A stretch of DNA of 64,000 nt, taken from assembly GCF_009811655.1 (NCBI RefSeq), contig NZ_BGJX01000002.1, positions 1-64,000 on the forward strand, given 5' to 3'. Numbering within the stretch: position 1 is the first letter of the stretch; every line of letters starts with the position of its first letter. Source of the stretch: Methylosinus sp. Ce-a6 (GTDB taxonomy: Bacteria; Pseudomonadota; Alphaproteobacteria; Rhizobiales; Beijerinckiaceae). Below the pieces are notes generated by a model, which made no database searches, was not told where the DNA came from, and saw only the letters and a program-made list of their open reading frames with translations. Shown one piece after another: positions 25,640 to 38,477 of the stretch. Both the position numbers and the translations under genes were made by a program.

Positions 25640-28360
25640 ATGCCCATGGAAAAGACCTTCGACCCCTCGACCATCGAAGCGCGGATGCGCGAGCTCTGGG
25701 AGGAGGCGGGCGCCTTTCGCGCCGGCCGGCCGGAGCGCGCCGGCGCGAAACCTTTTTCCATCGTCATTCCGCCGCCCAATGTCACCGGCTCGCTGCATAT
25801 GGGCCATGCGCTCAACAATACGCTGCAGGACATTCTGGCGCGCTATCATCGAATGCGCGGCGACGACGTTCTGTGGCAGCCGGGCACTGACCACGCCGGC
25901 ATAGCGACGCAAATGGTCGTCGAGCGCAAGCTCATGGAGCGCCAGCAGCATCGCCGCGAATTGGGCCGCGCCAAATTCCTGGAGGAAGTCTGGGCCTGGA
26001 AGGCCGAGTCGGGCGGCGTCATCGTCGAGCAGCTGAAGCGCCTCGGCGCCTCCTGCGACTGGTCGCGCGAGCGATTCACGCTGGACGAAGGACTTTCCCG
26101 CGCGGTGGTGAAAGTCTTCGTGCAGCTCTATCGCGACGGGCTCATCTACAAGGACAAGCGCCTCGTCAATTGGGATCCGAAGCTCTTGACCGCCATCTCC
26201 GATCTCGAGGTGCAGCAGATCGAGGTGAAGGGTCATCTCTGGCACTTCAAATATCCGATCGTCTATCACGACGGCCATCCGACCGGCGAATACATCACAG
26301 TGGCGACGACGCGCCCCGAGACCATGCTCGGCGACACGGCGGTGGCCGTGCATCCAAAGGACGAGCGCTACGAGAAGCTCATCGGCAAGAATGTGCGCCT
26401 GCCGCTGGTCGGGCGCCTCATCCCCATCGTCGCCGACGAATATTCCGACCCCGAGAAGGGCACCGGCGCGGTGAAGATCACCCCGGCGCATGACTTCAAC
26501 GATTTCGAGGTCGGCCGCCGGCACGGGCTGCGTCTCATCAATGTGCTCGACGCCGAAGCCTGCGTGACGCTGAAGGACAATCACGATTTCTTCGAGCATG
26601 TCGCGCCCTCTCCCGAGCTCGACATGACCGTCGCAGCGCTGCATGGCCTCGACCGCAACGCCGCACGCGCGCGCGTCGTGGCGATGATGGAGGAGCGCGA
26701 GCTGCTCGCCGAAGTGTCGGACCATAAGCACATGGTCCCGCATGGCGACCGCTCCGGCGCCGTGCTGGAGCCGCGCTTGACCGACCAATGGTATGTCGAC
26801 GCCAAGACGCTCGCCGGACCGGCGCTCGAGGCCGTGCGCTCCGGCCGCACCAATTTCGTGCCGAAGAATTGGGAGAAGACCTATTACGAGTGGCTGGAGA
26901 ACATCCAGCCCTGGTGTGTGTCGCGCCAGCTCTGGTGGGGCCATCGCATTCCGGCGTGGTATGACGAAGACGGCAATGTCTTTGTCGAGGACAGCGAAGA
27001 AGCGGCCCTCGCCGCCGCGCGGCAAAAACACGGAAGCGACGTTGCGCTGACGCGCGACGAGGATGTGCTCGACACCTGGTTCTCTTCCGCGCTCTGGCCT
27101 TTCTCGACGCTCGGCTGGCCGGACGAGACGAAGGAGCTTTCGCGCTTCTATCCCACTAATGTGCTGGTGACGGGCTTCGACATCATCTTCTTCTGGGTCG
27201 CCCGCATGATGATGATGGGCCTCTATTTCAAAAAAGAGGTTCCCTTCCACGACGTCTACATTCACGCCCTCGTCCGCGACGAGAAGGGCGCGAAAATGTC
27301 GAAGTCGAAGGGCAATGTCATCGACCCGCTGCATCTCATCAACGAATATGGCGCCGATGCGCTGCGCTTCACGCTCGCCGCCATGGCGGCGCAGGGACGC
27401 GACATAAAGCTCTCGACGCAGCGCGTCGAAGGCTATCGCAATTTCGCGACCAAGCTGTGGAACGCCTCGCGCTTCGCCGAGATCAACGGCTGCGCGCGCG
27501 TCGAAGGCTTCGATCCGAAGAACAACCAGATCACGCTCAATCGCTGGATCGTCAGCGAGGCCGCGCGCGCCGCCGCCGAAGTCGCCGCGGCGATCGAGGC
27601 CTATCGCTTCAACGACGCGGCGGGCGCGGCCTATCGCTTCGTCTGGAACGTGTTCTGCGACTGGTATTTGGAGTTGGCGAAGCCCCTGCTGCAAGGCGAG
27701 GACGGCGCCGCCAAGGACGAGACGCGCGCGACGGCGGCCTTTCTGCTCGATCAAGTCTATGCGCTGCTGCATCCCTTCATGCCCTTCATCACCGAGGAGC
27801 TGTGGGGCATAAAGGGCTTCGAGGGCCCGGCGCGCGAGACGCCGCTGGCGCTGGCGCAATGGCCCGATCTCGCCGGACTCGAGGACGCGGCCGCGGAAGC
27901 GGAAATCGGCTGGATCGTCGATCTCGTCTCGGAAGTGCGCTCCGTGCGCTCGGAGATGAATCTGCCCGCCGGCGCGGAAGTGCCGCTCGCTCTCGTCGGC
28001 GCCGACGCCGACGTGCAGGCGCGGGTGAAACGCTGGGACGAGACGACGCGCAAGCTCGCGCGCCTCTCGCAGATCAGCTTCGTCGACGCCGGGCCCAAGA
28101 GCAGCGCGCAGCTCATCGTGCGCGGCGTTCTGGCGGCCATCCCGCTCGAGGGCGTCATCGACTTCGCTGCGGAGAAGGCGCGTCTCGCCAAGGAGACCGC
28201 CAAGCTCGAGAGCGAGGCGAAGAAGATCGAGGCCAAGCTCGGCAACGCCGATTTCGTCGCGCGCGCGCCGGAAGAGGTTGTGGAGGAAAATCGCGAGCGC
28301 CTCGAGGAAACGCGCGCGCGCATAGAGAAGCTGACGGCGGCGGCGAAGCGGCTCGGCTGA
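25640..28360 (+). CDS. valS: Valyl-tRNA synthetase
   Basis: This 906-residue class I synthetase charges tRNA-Val. The HIGH motif is GSLHMGHAL (near residue 52), the editing domain contains [17 protein letters not shown], and the KMSKS motif is [11 protein letters not shown] (near 552). The anticodon-binding helical domain follows, then the C-terminal coiled coil ([29 protein letters not shown]) that is typical of ValRS. The start may be ATG 25640 or 25646. Intact. A tRNA-Val gene is also in this window. Confidence 0.98.
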   Translation: MPMEKTFDPSTIEARMRELWEEAGAFRAGRPERAGAKPFSIVIPPPNVTGSLHMGHALNNTLQDILARYHRMRGDDVLWQPGTDHAGIATQMVVERKLMERQQHRRELGRAKFLEEVWAWKAESGGVIVEQLKRLGASCDWSRERFTLDEGLSRAVVKVFVQLYRDGLIYKDKRLVNWDPKLLTAISDLEVQQIEVKGHLWHFKYPIVYHDGHPTGEYITVATTRPETMLGDTAVAVHPKDERYEKLIGKNVRLPLVGRLIPIVADEYSDPEKGTGAVKITPAHDFNDFEVGRRHGLRLINVLDAEACVTLKDNHDFFEHVAPSPELDMTVAALHGLDRNAARARVVAMMEERELLAEVSDHKHMVPHGDRSGAVLEPRLTDQWYVDAKTLAGPALEAVRSGRTNFVPKNWEKTYYEWLENIQPWCVSRQLWWGHRIPAWYDEDGNVFVEDSEEAALAAARQKHGSDVALTRDEDVLDTWFSSALWPFSTLGWPDETKELSRFYPTNVLVTGFDIIFFWVARMMMMGLYFKKEVPFHDVYIHALVRDEKGAKMSKSKGNVIDPLHLINEYGADALRFTLAAMAAQGRDIKLSTQRVEGYRNFATKLWNASRFAEINGCARVEGFDPKNNQITLNRWIVSEAARAAAEVAAAIEAYRFNDAAGAAYRFVWNVFCDWYLELAKPLLQGEDGAAKDETRATAAFLLDQVYALLHPFMPFITEELWGIKGFEGPARETPLALAQWPDLAGLEDAAAEAEIGWIVDLVSEVRSVRSEMNLPAGAEVPLALVGADADVQARVKRWDETTRKLARLSQISFVDAGPKSSAQLIVRGVLAAIPLEGVIDFAAEKARLAKETAKLESEAKKIEAKLGNADFVARAPEEVVEENRERLEETRARIEKLTAAAKRLG

Positions 28361-28411
28361 GGAGCCCATCCTTCAATCGGGCGGAAAAAATCGCGGGCGG
28401 AAAAAATCACA

Positions 28412-28858
28412 CTAATCTGCGAGATGAGGAGCGCCGTTCCGCGCGACCGAAGCTTCGCTGACGATATCGTCGATCGCGCGACGCACGATCTCCTCGAGAA
28501 TGGCCGGACCGTCGCGCCCCATGGCGTAGAGCGCATCGTCCACATTCTGCTCCACCATATGGAGAAAGAGCGCATCCGGCCGCTCGCGTCCCGACTGGGC
28601 GAGGGAGGCGTCGCATAAAGCGCGAACGAATTGAGCGCGCGTCGCCAGAAGCGTCTTCGCCAAAGACAAAGCGAGCGCGAATTGCCGCTCGCCATTTGGC
28701 GCGCCTCCGCGCGGAGCCGCGCCGGGCCTCTGCATCGCCCGATTGTCATTGCCTATGGGCGGGAGGCCCGATCCTGCGGCGCGGCGGCGATTGCATCGTC
28801 CGGGCAATTCCGCGAAACGCGCCGAGGCTCTAACAAAGTCTTTCCAACTATAAATCAT
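28412..28858 (-). CDS. Hypothetical alpha-helical protein
   Basis: From ATG 28858 the product is 148 residues, starting IYSWKDFVRASARFAEL. The N-terminal part is basic and low in complexity; the C-terminal 90 residues are a regular helical domain (ALALSLAKTLLATRAQFVRALCDASLAQ, LFLHMVEQNVDDALYAMG, AILEEIVRRAIDDIVSEA). No family recognised. It lies between valS and the divergent regulator gene at 28966. A shorter start within the frame is possible. Confidence 0.55.
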   Translation of the reverse strand: MIYSWKDFVRASARFAELPGRCNRRRAAGSGLPPIGNDNRAMQRPGAAPRGGAPNGERQFALALSLAKTLLATRAQFVRALCDASLAQSGRERPDALFLHMVEQNVDDALYAMGRDGPAILEEIVRRAIDDIVSEASVARNGAPHLAD

Positions 28859-28965
28859 GGGCGCAACAAGCCGCACGGTGACACGCCACATCCGGCGTGT
28901 TAACCGTAAATGGAAACAAGCTCTGCGCCGAAAATCCCGCATTCGCTCGCCTCTGTCAAGCATAT

Positions 28966-29661
28966 ATGAGATCATGTGTGCCGGAAACGAAAATATATCC
29001 CGTATTCGACAGGGCCGGCCTCGCGCACAGATTGGGCCAAGCGGTCGATCTGGCGGGCGGTCCCTCCAAAATCCTGCGGGACGCCGGCGTCACCTCCTCC
29101 ACCTATAGCCGCTATCTCAATGGGGAAAGCGAGGCGTCGGCCGAGAAGCTCGGCCGGATCGCCGAAGCGGCGGGGGTCTCGCTCGACTGGCTGATTCTCG
29201 ACCGCGGCCCTCCCATATTCGAGGCCGGCGCGCCGCCTCCGGCGATGCCTCTCGGCCCGGATATGGCGCAAATCCCCCTGTGCCGGATCGGCGAGGAAGG
29301 CGGCGGCGAACTGGCGGGAGGCGAGAAGCTCGCCCTCCCGCGCGCGCTGCTGCGGCGTCTGGGAACCGAGGCGGAGGCGCTCGAATTCATGCGCGCGCGC
29401 GGCGACTCCATGCGCCCGACGATAGAGGACGGAGCGATCGTGTTGATCGACCGCTCGCAGCGGGACATTATCGGCGACGCGATCTATCTCGTCTCGCTCG
29501 ACGGCGCACCGCTGATCCGGCGCGTGCGCCGCAATGTCGATGGCGCGATCTCGCTCATCTCCGACAATCGCGCCTGCTACGAGCCCGAGCGATTGGAGCG
29601 CGCCGACGCCGACAGGCTGCGCGTGCACGGCCGTATCCGCTGGACCGAGACGCTGCTCTAA
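28966..29661 (+). CDS. XRE-family regulator with S24 peptidase-like domain
   Basis: The protein of about 231 residues has an N-terminal helix-turn-helix (AVDLAGGPSKILRDAGVTSSTYSRYLNG) and a C-terminal S24/LexA-like domain with the nucleophile serine in ARGDSMRPTIEDGAIVLID. The position that normally supplies the general-base lysine reads LIRRVRR, with arginine instead, so self-cleavage may be lost. Such CI/LexA-like proteins repress stress or phage genes. No phage genes surround it. The frame is open from 28897; an ATG at 28966 or GTG at 28978 seems likelier. Confidence 0.82.
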   Translation: MRSCVPETKIYPVFDRAGLAHRLGQAVDLAGGPSKILRDAGVTSSTYSRYLNGESEASAEKLGRIAEAAGVSLDWLILDRGPPIFEAGAPPPAMPLGPDMAQIPLCRIGEEGGGELAGGEKLALPRALLRRLGTEAEALEFMRARGDSMRPTIEDGAIVLIDRSQRDIIGDAIYLVSLDGAPLIRRVRRNVDGAISLISDNRACYEPERLERADADRLRVHGRIRWTETLL

Positions 29662-29779
29662 ACGCTCGCGCCTCTCCGGCGGGCCGCCGGGGGTATCCAT
29701 GGCGCGGGATCGGGGCTATCTTGCCACGCCCTTGCCGCCCTCTCGCCGAGAGGGCTCGGCGCCACCAGCTCCTCCCGCG

Positions 29780-32779
29780 ATGACTCTCACACACAAGCCC
29801 GTCGGTCCCGGCAGCCACGTCTTTCTCGTCGACGGCTCGTCCTTCGTCTTTCGCGCCTATTTCCAGTCCATCCGCCAGGACGCGAAATATAATTACCGCG
29901 CCGACCGCCTGCCGACCGGCGCCGTGCGGCTCTTCTGCGCCAAGCTGTTTCAATTCATCCGCGAGGGCGCGGCGGATGTCATGCCCACGCATCTCGCCAT
30001 CATCTTCGACAAATCGGAGAACTCCTTCCGCAAGGAAATCTATCCCGACTACAAGGCCCATCGTCAGGACCCGCCCGCCGATCTCGTTCCGCAATTTCCC
30101 TTGATGCGGGCCGCCGTGCGCGCCTTCGGCCTTCTGCCGATCGAGCAGGACGTCTATGAGGCGGACGATCTCATCGCCACTTATGCCCGCCAAGCGCGCG
30201 CGCGCGGCGCCGATGTGCTGATCGTCTCCGCCGACAAGGATCTGATGCAGCTCATCGACGACAAAGTGTCGATGTACGATCCCGCCTCTGGAACGGCGGG
30301 GGCGAAGGGCGCACGCGAGGAGCGGCGCATCGGCTATGAAGAAGTCGTCGACTATTTCGGCGTGCCGCCGGAAAAGGTGGTGGATGTGCAGGCGCTCGCC
30401 GGCGATTCCACCGACAATGTGCCCGGCGCCAAGGGCATAGGCGTCAAGACCGCCGCGCAGCTCATCAATGAATATGGCGATCTCGACACGCTGCTCGCGC
30501 GCGCCGGCGAGATCAAGCAGCCCAAACGCCGCGAGGCGCTGACCGATCCTGCGAGCGTCGCGCTGATCCGCACCTCGCAAAAGCTCGTGAAGCTCGTCGA
30601 CGACGCGCCGCTCGAGATTCCGCTGGACGATCTCGGCCTGCATCAGCCGGACGGCAAGTCGCTCGTCGCCTTTCTCCAGGCGATGGAGTTCACGCAGCTC
30701 ACGCGACGCGCGGCGGAGACTTATGGCGTCGAAGCGAACGAGATCGAGCCGGACCCGGCTTTCGTCGGCCCGGCGGGCTGGCGCGCGCGCAATGGCGAGG
30801 TCGCCGAGGCGCCGGCCCTGCCCGCGCCGCCCGCGCCCGCCGCCGCTCTGCCGACACGAGGCGAGCGAGGCGCCTTCACGCCGGCCGCGCTCGCCGAGGC
30901 GCGACGCGAGCAAGGCGTCGCGACGAAGATCGACCGCTCGCTCTATGAGACGGTGACGACTCTGGAGCGCCTGGACGCCTGGATCGGGCAAGCCTTCGCC
31001 GCCGGCGTCGTCGCCATGGACACGGAGACGACCTCGCTCGATCCCATGTCCTGCGATCTCGTCGGCGTCTCGCTCGCCACGGCGCCGGGCCGCGCCTGCT
31101 ATATTCCGTTGCAGCATGTCTCGCCCGCCGGCGCCGATCTGCTCGGCGCCGAGCCGCCGCCCGCGCAAATTCCCTTTGCGGAAGCGCTCGCGCGCTTGAA
31201 GCCGCTGCTCGAAGCGACGAGCGTGCTGAAGATCGCGCATAATATGAAATACGATCTCCTCGTTCTGGCCTGCTGCGGCATAGATGTCGCGCCGATCGAG
31301 GACACGATGCTCGTCTCTTACGTGCTCGACGCCGGCCGCAACAATCACGGCCTCGACGAGCTCTCCAAGAAGCATCTCGGCCACGAATGCATTCCCTTCT
31401 CCGCCGTCGCCGGCTCGGGCCGCACATTCATCGGCTTCGCGCGCGTGCCGCTCGACAGAGCGACGGAATATGCGGCGGAGGACGCCGATGTCGCGCTGCG
31501 CCTGTGGCGCGTGCTGAAGCCGCGCCTCGCCGCCGAGCATATGACGAGCGTCTATGAGACGCTGGAGCGCCCCATGGTCTGCGTGCTCGCGAAGATGGAG
31601 CGGCGCGGCGTCGCCATCGATCGCAATATTCTCTCGCGCCTCTCGGGAGAATTCGCGCAGGACATGGCGCGGCTGGAGGCCGAGATCTACGAGCTCGCCG
31701 GCCAGAGCTTCAATCTCGGCTCGCCCAAGCAATTGGGCGATATTCTCTTCGGCAAGATGGGCTTGCCCGGCGCGAAGAAGACCGCGACCGGCGCCTGGTC
31801 GACCTCGGCGAGCGTGCTCGACGAATTGGCCGAAAGCGGCAATACATTCGCCGCGCGCATTCTCGACTGGCGGCAGCTCTCCAAGCTCAAATCCACTTAT
31901 ACCGACGCGCTGCCTTCCTTCGTCAATCCGACGACGCATCGCGTCCACACCTCATACGCGCTCGCCGCGACGACGACCGGGCGGCTCTCCTCCTCGGACC
32001 CCAATCTGCAGAACATTCCGGTGCGCAACGAGGCCGGACGCAAGATTCGCACGGCCTTCGTCGCCGAGCGCGGGAATGCGCTGATCTCGGCGGATTATTC
32101 GCAGATCGAATTGCGCCTGCTCGCGCATATCGCCGATATTCCGCAATTGCGGCAGGCCTTCGCCGATGGAATCGACATTCATGCGATGACGGCGAGCGAA
32201 ATGTTCGGCGTGCCGGTGCAGGGAATGCCCTCGGAAGTGCGCCGTCGCGCCAAGGCGATCAACTTCGGCATCATCTATGGCATTTCCGCCTTCGGCCTCG
32301 CCAATCAGCTCTCCATTCCGCGCGAGGAGGCGGCGGCCTATATCAAGCGCTATTTCGAGCGTTTCCCCGGCATTCGCGATTATATGGACATGACGCGCAA
32401 GGCCGTGCGGGAAAACGGCGTCGTCACGACGATCTTCGGACGCAAATGCCATTTCCCGCGCATCGGCTCCTCCAACGCCTCGGAGCGCGCCTTTTTCGAG
32501 CGCGCGGCGATCAATGCGCCCATTCAAGGAGCGGCGGCCGACATCATCCGCCGCGCCATGGCGCGCATGGACGAAGCGCTGACGCAGGAAAAGCTCCGCG
32601 CGCGCATGTTGCTGCAAGTGCATGACGAATTGGTGTTCGAGGCGCCGAAGGAGGAGACCGAGGCGACGATCCGCCTCGTCAAGCGCGTGATGGAAGAGGC
32701 GCCGCATCCGGCGGTCATGCTCTCCGTGCCGCTGCAAGTGGAAGCCCGCGCCGCCCATAATTGGGACGAGGCGCATTGA
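29780..32779 (+). CDS. polA: DNA polymerase I
   Basis: The 999-residue enzyme has three domains in order. The 5'-3' exonuclease (about 1-300) carries FLVDGSSFVFRAYF, YEADDLIATYA and GDSTDNVPGAKGIGVKTA. The 3'-5' exonuclease (about 380-590) retains MDTETTSLDPM, HNMKYDLLVL and YAAEDADVALRLW, so proofreading is probably active. The polymerase holds TTTGRLSSSDPNLQNIP, ADYSQIELRLLAHI and QVHDELVFEA. ATG 29780 is chosen at the family start; the frame is open further up. Used in repair and Okazaki fragment processing. Confidence 0.97.
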   Translation: MTLTHKPVGPGSHVFLVDGSSFVFRAYFQSIRQDAKYNYRADRLPTGAVRLFCAKLFQFIREGAADVMPTHLAIIFDKSENSFRKEIYPDYKAHRQDPPADLVPQFPLMRAAVRAFGLLPIEQDVYEADDLIATYARQARARGADVLIVSADKDLMQLIDDKVSMYDPASGTAGAKGAREERRIGYEEVVDYFGVPPEKVVDVQALAGDSTDNVPGAKGIGVKTAAQLINEYGDLDTLLARAGEIKQPKRREALTDPASVALIRTSQKLVKLVDDAPLEIPLDDLGLHQPDGKSLVAFLQAMEFTQLTRRAAETYGVEANEIEPDPAFVGPAGWRARNGEVAEAPALPAPPAPAAALPTRGERGAFTPAALAEARREQGVATKIDRSLYETVTTLERLDAWIGQAFAAGVVAMDTETTSLDPMSCDLVGVSLATAPGRACYIPLQHVSPAGADLLGAEPPPAQIPFAEALARLKPLLEATSVLKIAHNMKYDLLVLACCGIDVAPIEDTMLVSYVLDAGRNNHGLDELSKKHLGHECIPFSAVAGSGRTFIGFARVPLDRATEYAAEDADVALRLWRVLKPRLAAEHMTSVYETLERPMVCVLAKMERRGVAIDRNILSRLSGEFAQDMARLEAEIYELAGQSFNLGSPKQLGDILFGKMGLPGAKKTATGAWSTSASVLDELAESGNTFAARILDWRQLSKLKSTYTDALPSFVNPTTHRVHTSYALAATTTGRLSSSDPNLQNIPVRNEAGRKIRTAFVAERGNALISADYSQIELRLLAHIADIPQLRQAFADGIDIHAMTASEMFGVPVQGMPSEVRRRAKAINFGIIYGISAFGLANQLSIPREEAAAYIKRYFERFPGIRDYMDMTRKAVRENGVVTTIFGRKCHFPRIGSSNASERAFFERAAINAPIQGAAADIIRRAMARMDEALTQEKLRARMLLQVHDELVFEAPKEETEATIRLVKRVMEEAPHPAVMLSVPLQVEARAAHNWDEAH

Positions 32780-32787
32780 TTCACTGC

Positions 32788-32845
32788 CCTTCCTTCTCCC
32801 GCCTGCGGGAGAAGGTGGCCCGGCGAAGCCGGGTCGGATGAGGGC
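32788..32845 (+). repeat. REP-like repeat, copy C (forward)
   Basis: Same unit as 23029-23092 with TTCTCCCGCCTGCGGGAGAA and GCCCGGCGAAGCCGGGTCGG. It begins 9 bases after the polA stop and may act in transcript 3'-end protection or termination. Confidence 0.85.
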
Positions 32846-32893
32846 CGCCGCGGTTCGCAGCGCCTCGCATTACAAATATCACGGCGGCGGATG

Positions 32894-32953
32894 GAGCCCT
32901 CATCCGACCCTCGCTGACGCGCGGGCCACCTTCTCCCACGAGTGGGAGAAGGA
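32894..32953 (-). repeat. REP-like repeat, copy D (inverted)
   Basis: Inverted partner of copy C, 48 bases away: CCCTCATCCGACCC, a GCGCGGGCC middle that has diverged, and CTTCTCCCACGAGTGGGAGAAGG. It lies just past the cysN stop at 32983, so the pair sits between two convergent genes. Confidence 0.85.
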
Positions 32954-32982
32954 GCGCGCGGCGAGACTCTCGACTTATCGGC

Positions 32983-34611
32983 TCACAGCCCCGTGTCGTC
33001 GCGCGGCTGCTCGCTCTTCTCGAGCCCAATGCCGAAGCGCGCCCACAATTGCTCGTGGACGTAATAGAGCGCGATCTTGGAGACGATCTCCGCGCCGGTG
33101 ATCGCCGCCGCGATTTTCGAATCCTGCGTGAAGAGATAAGCGACGCCGAAGGTGACGAGGCTTCCCGGCACGCGCCAGGACAGGGATTTGATGAGGCTGC
33201 GCAGCGGCGTCTGACGCAAGAGCTCCGGCGGCGGAACGCCCTCCATGGAGGCGTAGCTCGCCTCGACGCCATTGCGCGCGCTGCGCTCCGTCCAGGCCGA
33301 TCGCTGCACCATGCCGACGGCGACCGTCTCATTGGTCACGCGATCGATGAGGATGAAGCCGCCGGTCTCGCGATTGTCCTCGTAGAGATCGCAAGCGATG
33401 GCCGAATCGAGCCACAGCTCCGCCTCGCCGATCTCATTGAAGGCGAGCGTCACGCTCGGATCATCGAGCGGCTCGGCGAGCCCCGTCTCGATCTTGATGT
33501 GAGACGAGACCTGCTTCACGAAAGCCGGAGTCGTGCGCGTGCCGAGCTTCAGCAGATAGCTCTTCTCGACGGCGAGCGGCTCGCGCACGAGCCACAGGAG
33601 CTTGGCCGACAGACGATCGCCGATCTTGGCCGGCGACACGGGCGAGGCCAGCATGTCGCCCCGCGAAATATCGATCTCCTCCGTGAGCGTCAGCGTGACC
33701 GACTGGCCCGCCACCGCATGGGCGAGATCGCCGTCATAGGTGACGATGCGCGCGATCGTCGTATCGCGTCCCGAAGGCAATATGCGCACAATGTCGCCCG
33801 GCTTCACATTGCCGCCGGCGATGAAGCCGGAAAAGCCGCGGAAGTCGTGGCTCGGGCGGTTCACCCATTGCACGGGGAAACGGAAAGGCAACACGCGCGC
33901 ATTGTCGTCCGCCGCGACATTCTCGAGATAGGCGAGCAGCGGCGGACCGGAATACCAGTCCATCATTTTGCTGGCGTGCACGAGATTGTCGCCGTCCTTG
34001 GCGACGAGCGGAATGACGGCGATGGTGAGAAAGCGCAAATGCTCGGCGAAGGCGCGGAAATCGCGCTCGATCGCCGCGAATGTCTCCTGCGAATAGGAGA
34101 CGAGATCCATCTTGTTGACGGCGACGACGACATGGCGCACGCCGAGCATGGAGACGATGACGCTGTGGCGGCGCGTCTGGTCGAGCAGGCCTTTGCGCGC
34201 GTCGACGAGCAGCACGGCGAGCTCGGCGGTCGAGGCGCCCGTCGCCATATTGCGCGTATATTGCACATGGCCGGGCGTGTCGGCGACGATGAATTTGCGC
34301 TTCTCCGTCGCGAAATAGCGATAGGCCACATCGATGGTGATGCCCTGCTCGCGCTCCGCCGCGAGACCGTCGACGAGCAGCGCGAAATCGAGATCGTCGC
34401 CCTGCGTGCCGTGCTTTTTCGAGTCGCGCTCGAGCGCGGCGAGAAGATCGTCGGGCGCGAGATCGGCATCATAGAGCAGGCGGCCGATGAGCGTCGACTT
34501 GCCGTCGTCCACCGAGCCGCAGGTGATGAAGCGCAGCAAGGGCTTGTCGGCGGGCGCCGGCCCGGCGGGCGCGCGCAGCGGCGCAGGCGTGGCGAGGCCG
34601 CCGTGCATCAA
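32983..34611 (-). CDS. cysN: Sulfate adenylyltransferase large subunit fused to DUF2061
   Basis: This 542-residue protein joins CysN, the GTPase subunit of ATP sulfurylase, to a membrane domain. Residues 25-450 are Cys[16 protein letters not shown] (G1), [17 protein letters not shown] (G3) and AVNKMDLV (G4), followed by EF-Tu-like beta-barrel domains. Residues 465-530 ([29 protein letters not shown] ... [22 protein letters not shown]) match DUF2061, a two-helix membrane domain. No CysC kinase domain is present, in keeping with an APS-type reductase in the same operon. It is last in the operon and overlaps cysD by four bases. Confidence 0.95.
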   Translation of the reverse strand: MMHGGLATPAPLRAPAGPAPADKPLLRFITCGSVDDGKSTLIGRLLYDADLAPDDLLAALERDSKKHGTQGDDLDFALLVDGLAAEREQGITIDVAYRYFATEKRKFIVADTPGHVQYTRNMATGASTAELAVLLVDARKGLLDQTRRHSVIVSMLGVRHVVVAVNKMDLVSYSQETFAAIERDFRAFAEHLRFLTIAVIPLVAKDGDNLVHASKMMDWYSGPPLLAYLENVAADDNARVLPFRFPVQWVNRPSHDFRGFSGFIAGGNVKPGDIVRILPSGRDTTIARIVTYDGDLAHAVAGQSVTLTLTEEIDISRGDMLASPVSPAKIGDRLSAKLLWLVREPLAVEKSYLLKLGTRTTPAFVKQVSSHIKIETGLAEPLDDPSVTLAFNEIGEAELWLDSAIACDLYEDNRETGGFILIDRVTNETVAVGMVQRSAWTERSARNGVEASYASMEGVPPPELLRQTPLRSLIKSLSWRVPGSLVTFGVAYLFTQDSKIAAAITGAEIVSKIALYYVHEQLWARFGIGLEKSEQPRDDTGL

Positions 34612-35525
34612 AAATAACCCTCCTGCTTCTTCTGCTCCATGGAGGAGGAGCCGTCATGGTCGATGAGGCGGCCTTGGCGCTCGGAAGAGCGGCTCGCGCG
34701 CATCTCGGCGATGATTTCTTCCAGCGTCGCCGCGGCGCTGTCTATGGCGCCGGTCAGCGGATAGCAGCCGAGCGTGCGGAAGCGCACCATTCTGTTCTCT
34801 ATGGTCTCGCCGGGACGCAGCTTCAGCCGATCGTCGTCGACCATGATGAGCATTCCGTCGCGATTGACGACGGGCCGCTCCTTGGCGAAATAGAGCGGCA
34901 CGACGTCTATGCCCTCGCGCGCGATATAGTCCCACACATCCGCCTCGGTCCAATTGGACAGCGGAAACACGCGCAGGCTCTCGCCCGGCCCCTTGCGGGC
35001 GTTGTAGAGCCGCCAGAATTCCGGACGCTGCGCCTTGGGGTCCCAGCGATGCTGGGCGTTGCGGAAGGAGAGCACGCGCTCCTTGGCGCGGGATTTTTCC
35101 TCGTCGCGGCGCGCGCCGCCGAAGGCCGCGTCGAATTTCCATTTGTCGAGCGCCTGTTTCAGCGCGTCGGTCTTCATGATCTGCGTATGGAGCTGCGATC
35201 CATGCACGGTGGGGTCGATATTCATCGCGACCCCTTCCGGATTTGTGTAGACGATGAGCTCCATGCCCGTCTCGGCGGCGCGGCGGTCGCGAAAGGCGAT
35301 CATCTCGCGGAACTTCCATGTCGTGTCGACATGCAGCAGCGGAAAGGGCGGCTTCGACGGATAGAAGGCTTTCATGGCGATGTGCAGCATCACCGCCGAA
35401 TCCTTGCCGATCGAATAGAGCATCACCGGCCGTTCGCATTCGGCGACGACCTCGCGCAGGATGTGAATGCTCTCCGCCTCCAGCCGATCGAGATGGCCGA
35501 GCGGCTTGGCCGCGAGCGCATTCAT
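34608..35525 (-). CDS. cysD: Sulfate adenylyltransferase small subunit
   Basis: The 305-residue subunit catalyses ATP + sulfate to APS with CysN. The PP-loop is [18 protein letters not shown] (residues 34-51), followed by [13 protein letters not shown] and the [16 protein letters not shown] segment. ATG 35525 ([19 protein letters not shown]) fits the family start; longer frames are spurious. It overlaps cysH and cysN by four bases at each end. Confidence 0.97.
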   Translation of the reverse strand: MNALAAKPLGHLDRLEAESIHILREVVAECERPVMLYSIGKDSAVMLHIAMKAFYPSKPPFPLLHVDTTWKFREMIAFRDRRAAETGMELIVYTNPEGVAMNIDPTVHGSQLHTQIMKTDALKQALDKWKFDAAFGGARRDEEKSRAKERVLSFRNAQHRWDPKAQRPEFWRLYNARKGPGESLRVFPLSNWTEADVWDYIAREGIDVVPLYFAKERPVVNRDGMLIMVDDDRLKLRPGETIENRMVRFRTLGCYPLTGAIDSAAATLEEIIAEMRASRSSERQGRLIDHDGSSSMEQKKQEGYF

Positions 35526-36752
35526 CGCGAGCCCTCCGGCGCCGGACCGCGCGTCAGGCGCCCGTCCGGACCGACATGCAGGCCGCACTCTTTCTTCTCG
35601 TCCTCTTCCCACCACCAGCGGCCGGCGCGCTCGCTCTCGCCGGGCTGCACCGCGCGCGTGCAAGGCGCGCAACCGATGGAGAGAAAGCCTTTGGCGTGCA
35701 GATCATTCACCGGCACGCTGAGCTCCTCGGTCGCCGCGACGATCGCCTCGCGCGTGTAATCGGCGAGCGGATTGAGCTTGACGAGCTTGCGGCCAGCATC
35801 GAATTCGACGAGGCCGACGGCCTCGCGCGCCTGCGACTGATCGGCGCGCAGCCCCGTCACCCAGGCGGAGACGCCGGCGAGCAGGCGCGACAGCGGCTCC
35901 ACCTTTCGAATGTGGCAGCAGGCCTTGCGATTCTCGACGGAGCGATAGAAGCCGTTGATCCCATGCTCGGCGACGAAATCCGCGAGCGGCGCCGCCTGCG
36001 GAAAGACCGCATGAATGCGCCGCGCATAGCGCGCCTCGGTCTTTTCCCAGAGCTCGATCGTCTCCTCGAAGAGGCGGCCGGTGTCGATCGTCGCCACATC
36101 GATATCGAGCCCTTGCGTGAAGATCGAATGGGTGACGAGCTGATCCTCTATGCCGAAGCTCGTCGTGAAGACGATGCGGCCGGGAATGAGCTCGCGCGCG
36201 AGCCTCAGCCTATGATCGAGATCGAGCGCGGCGAGACGCGGCGCGAGAATGTCGACGAGCGAAGGCTTGGCGTGATGGGCGTGCCGCCGCTGCTCGAGAA
36301 TAGACGCGCCGCCGGGAATGCCGCGCTGATAGGAAAGGCTGCGCGCATGCAGCGCCTTCGCCCAATTGGCTTCGCCATGATGGGCGGCGAGATCGTCGGG
36401 AATTTCGATCGCGTCGAAACCGCAGCCGATCGCATGTAGATATTGATCCGGCGTCAGCCTGCCGCTCGCGCGCAATTCCCCCGAGAACCCTTCACGGCGC
36501 AACAGGCGGGCGAGCGAGAAGCCGCGCCCGTCGGTGAAAGCCGGAAAAGCGATGTCGACGAGCGCGAGCCGCGACAGATGAGGCGCGAGCGTCTTCGGAT
36601 CGGCGGTGTTGGCGATATAGACGCCGACCGCAGCGAGCCGCGGATCGTCGAGCGCGGCGGCCGCGCGGGCGAGCGAGACGATGACCTTGCCAAAGCCGGG
36701 CAGAGATTCCTCATCGGCGAGGCGGCGCCACTCGTCGGCGATGAAAGCGCCG

Positions 36753-36769
<17 letters not shown>
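35522..36769 (-). CDS. cysH: DUF934 protein fused to APS reductase
   Basis: The 415-residue chain has two parts. Residues 1-150 are a DUF934 domain ([21 protein letters not shown] [56 protein letters not shown]), usually a separate small protein next to cysH. Residues 175-415 are the CysH reductase: [28 protein letters not shown], and the cysteine pairs [10 protein letters not shown] and GCAPCTRAV with the catalytic ECGLH tail. The CC...CxxC pairs bind a [4Fe-4S] cluster, which marks an APS reductase, so APS is reduced directly to sulfite. It overlaps cysI and cysD. Confidence 0.93.

Positions 36770-38473
<1,704 letters not shown>

Positions 38474-38477
<4 letters not shown>

Noticed and set aside
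25514..28369. 951-codon open frame on the minus strand
   Set aside because: It is exactly antisense to valS, whose motifs are complete. Long antisense frames are expected with strong third-position GC.
29534..29779. Upstream extension of polA
   Set aside because: The extra 82 codons overlap the regulator gene in another phase and are not part of the polymerase family; ATG 29780 fits the family start.
29555..31948. 797-codon open frame on the minus strand
   Set aside because: Antisense to polA; no recognisable domain.
33049..34617. 522-codon open frame on the plus strand
   Set aside because: Antisense to cysN; composition is that of a mirror frame.
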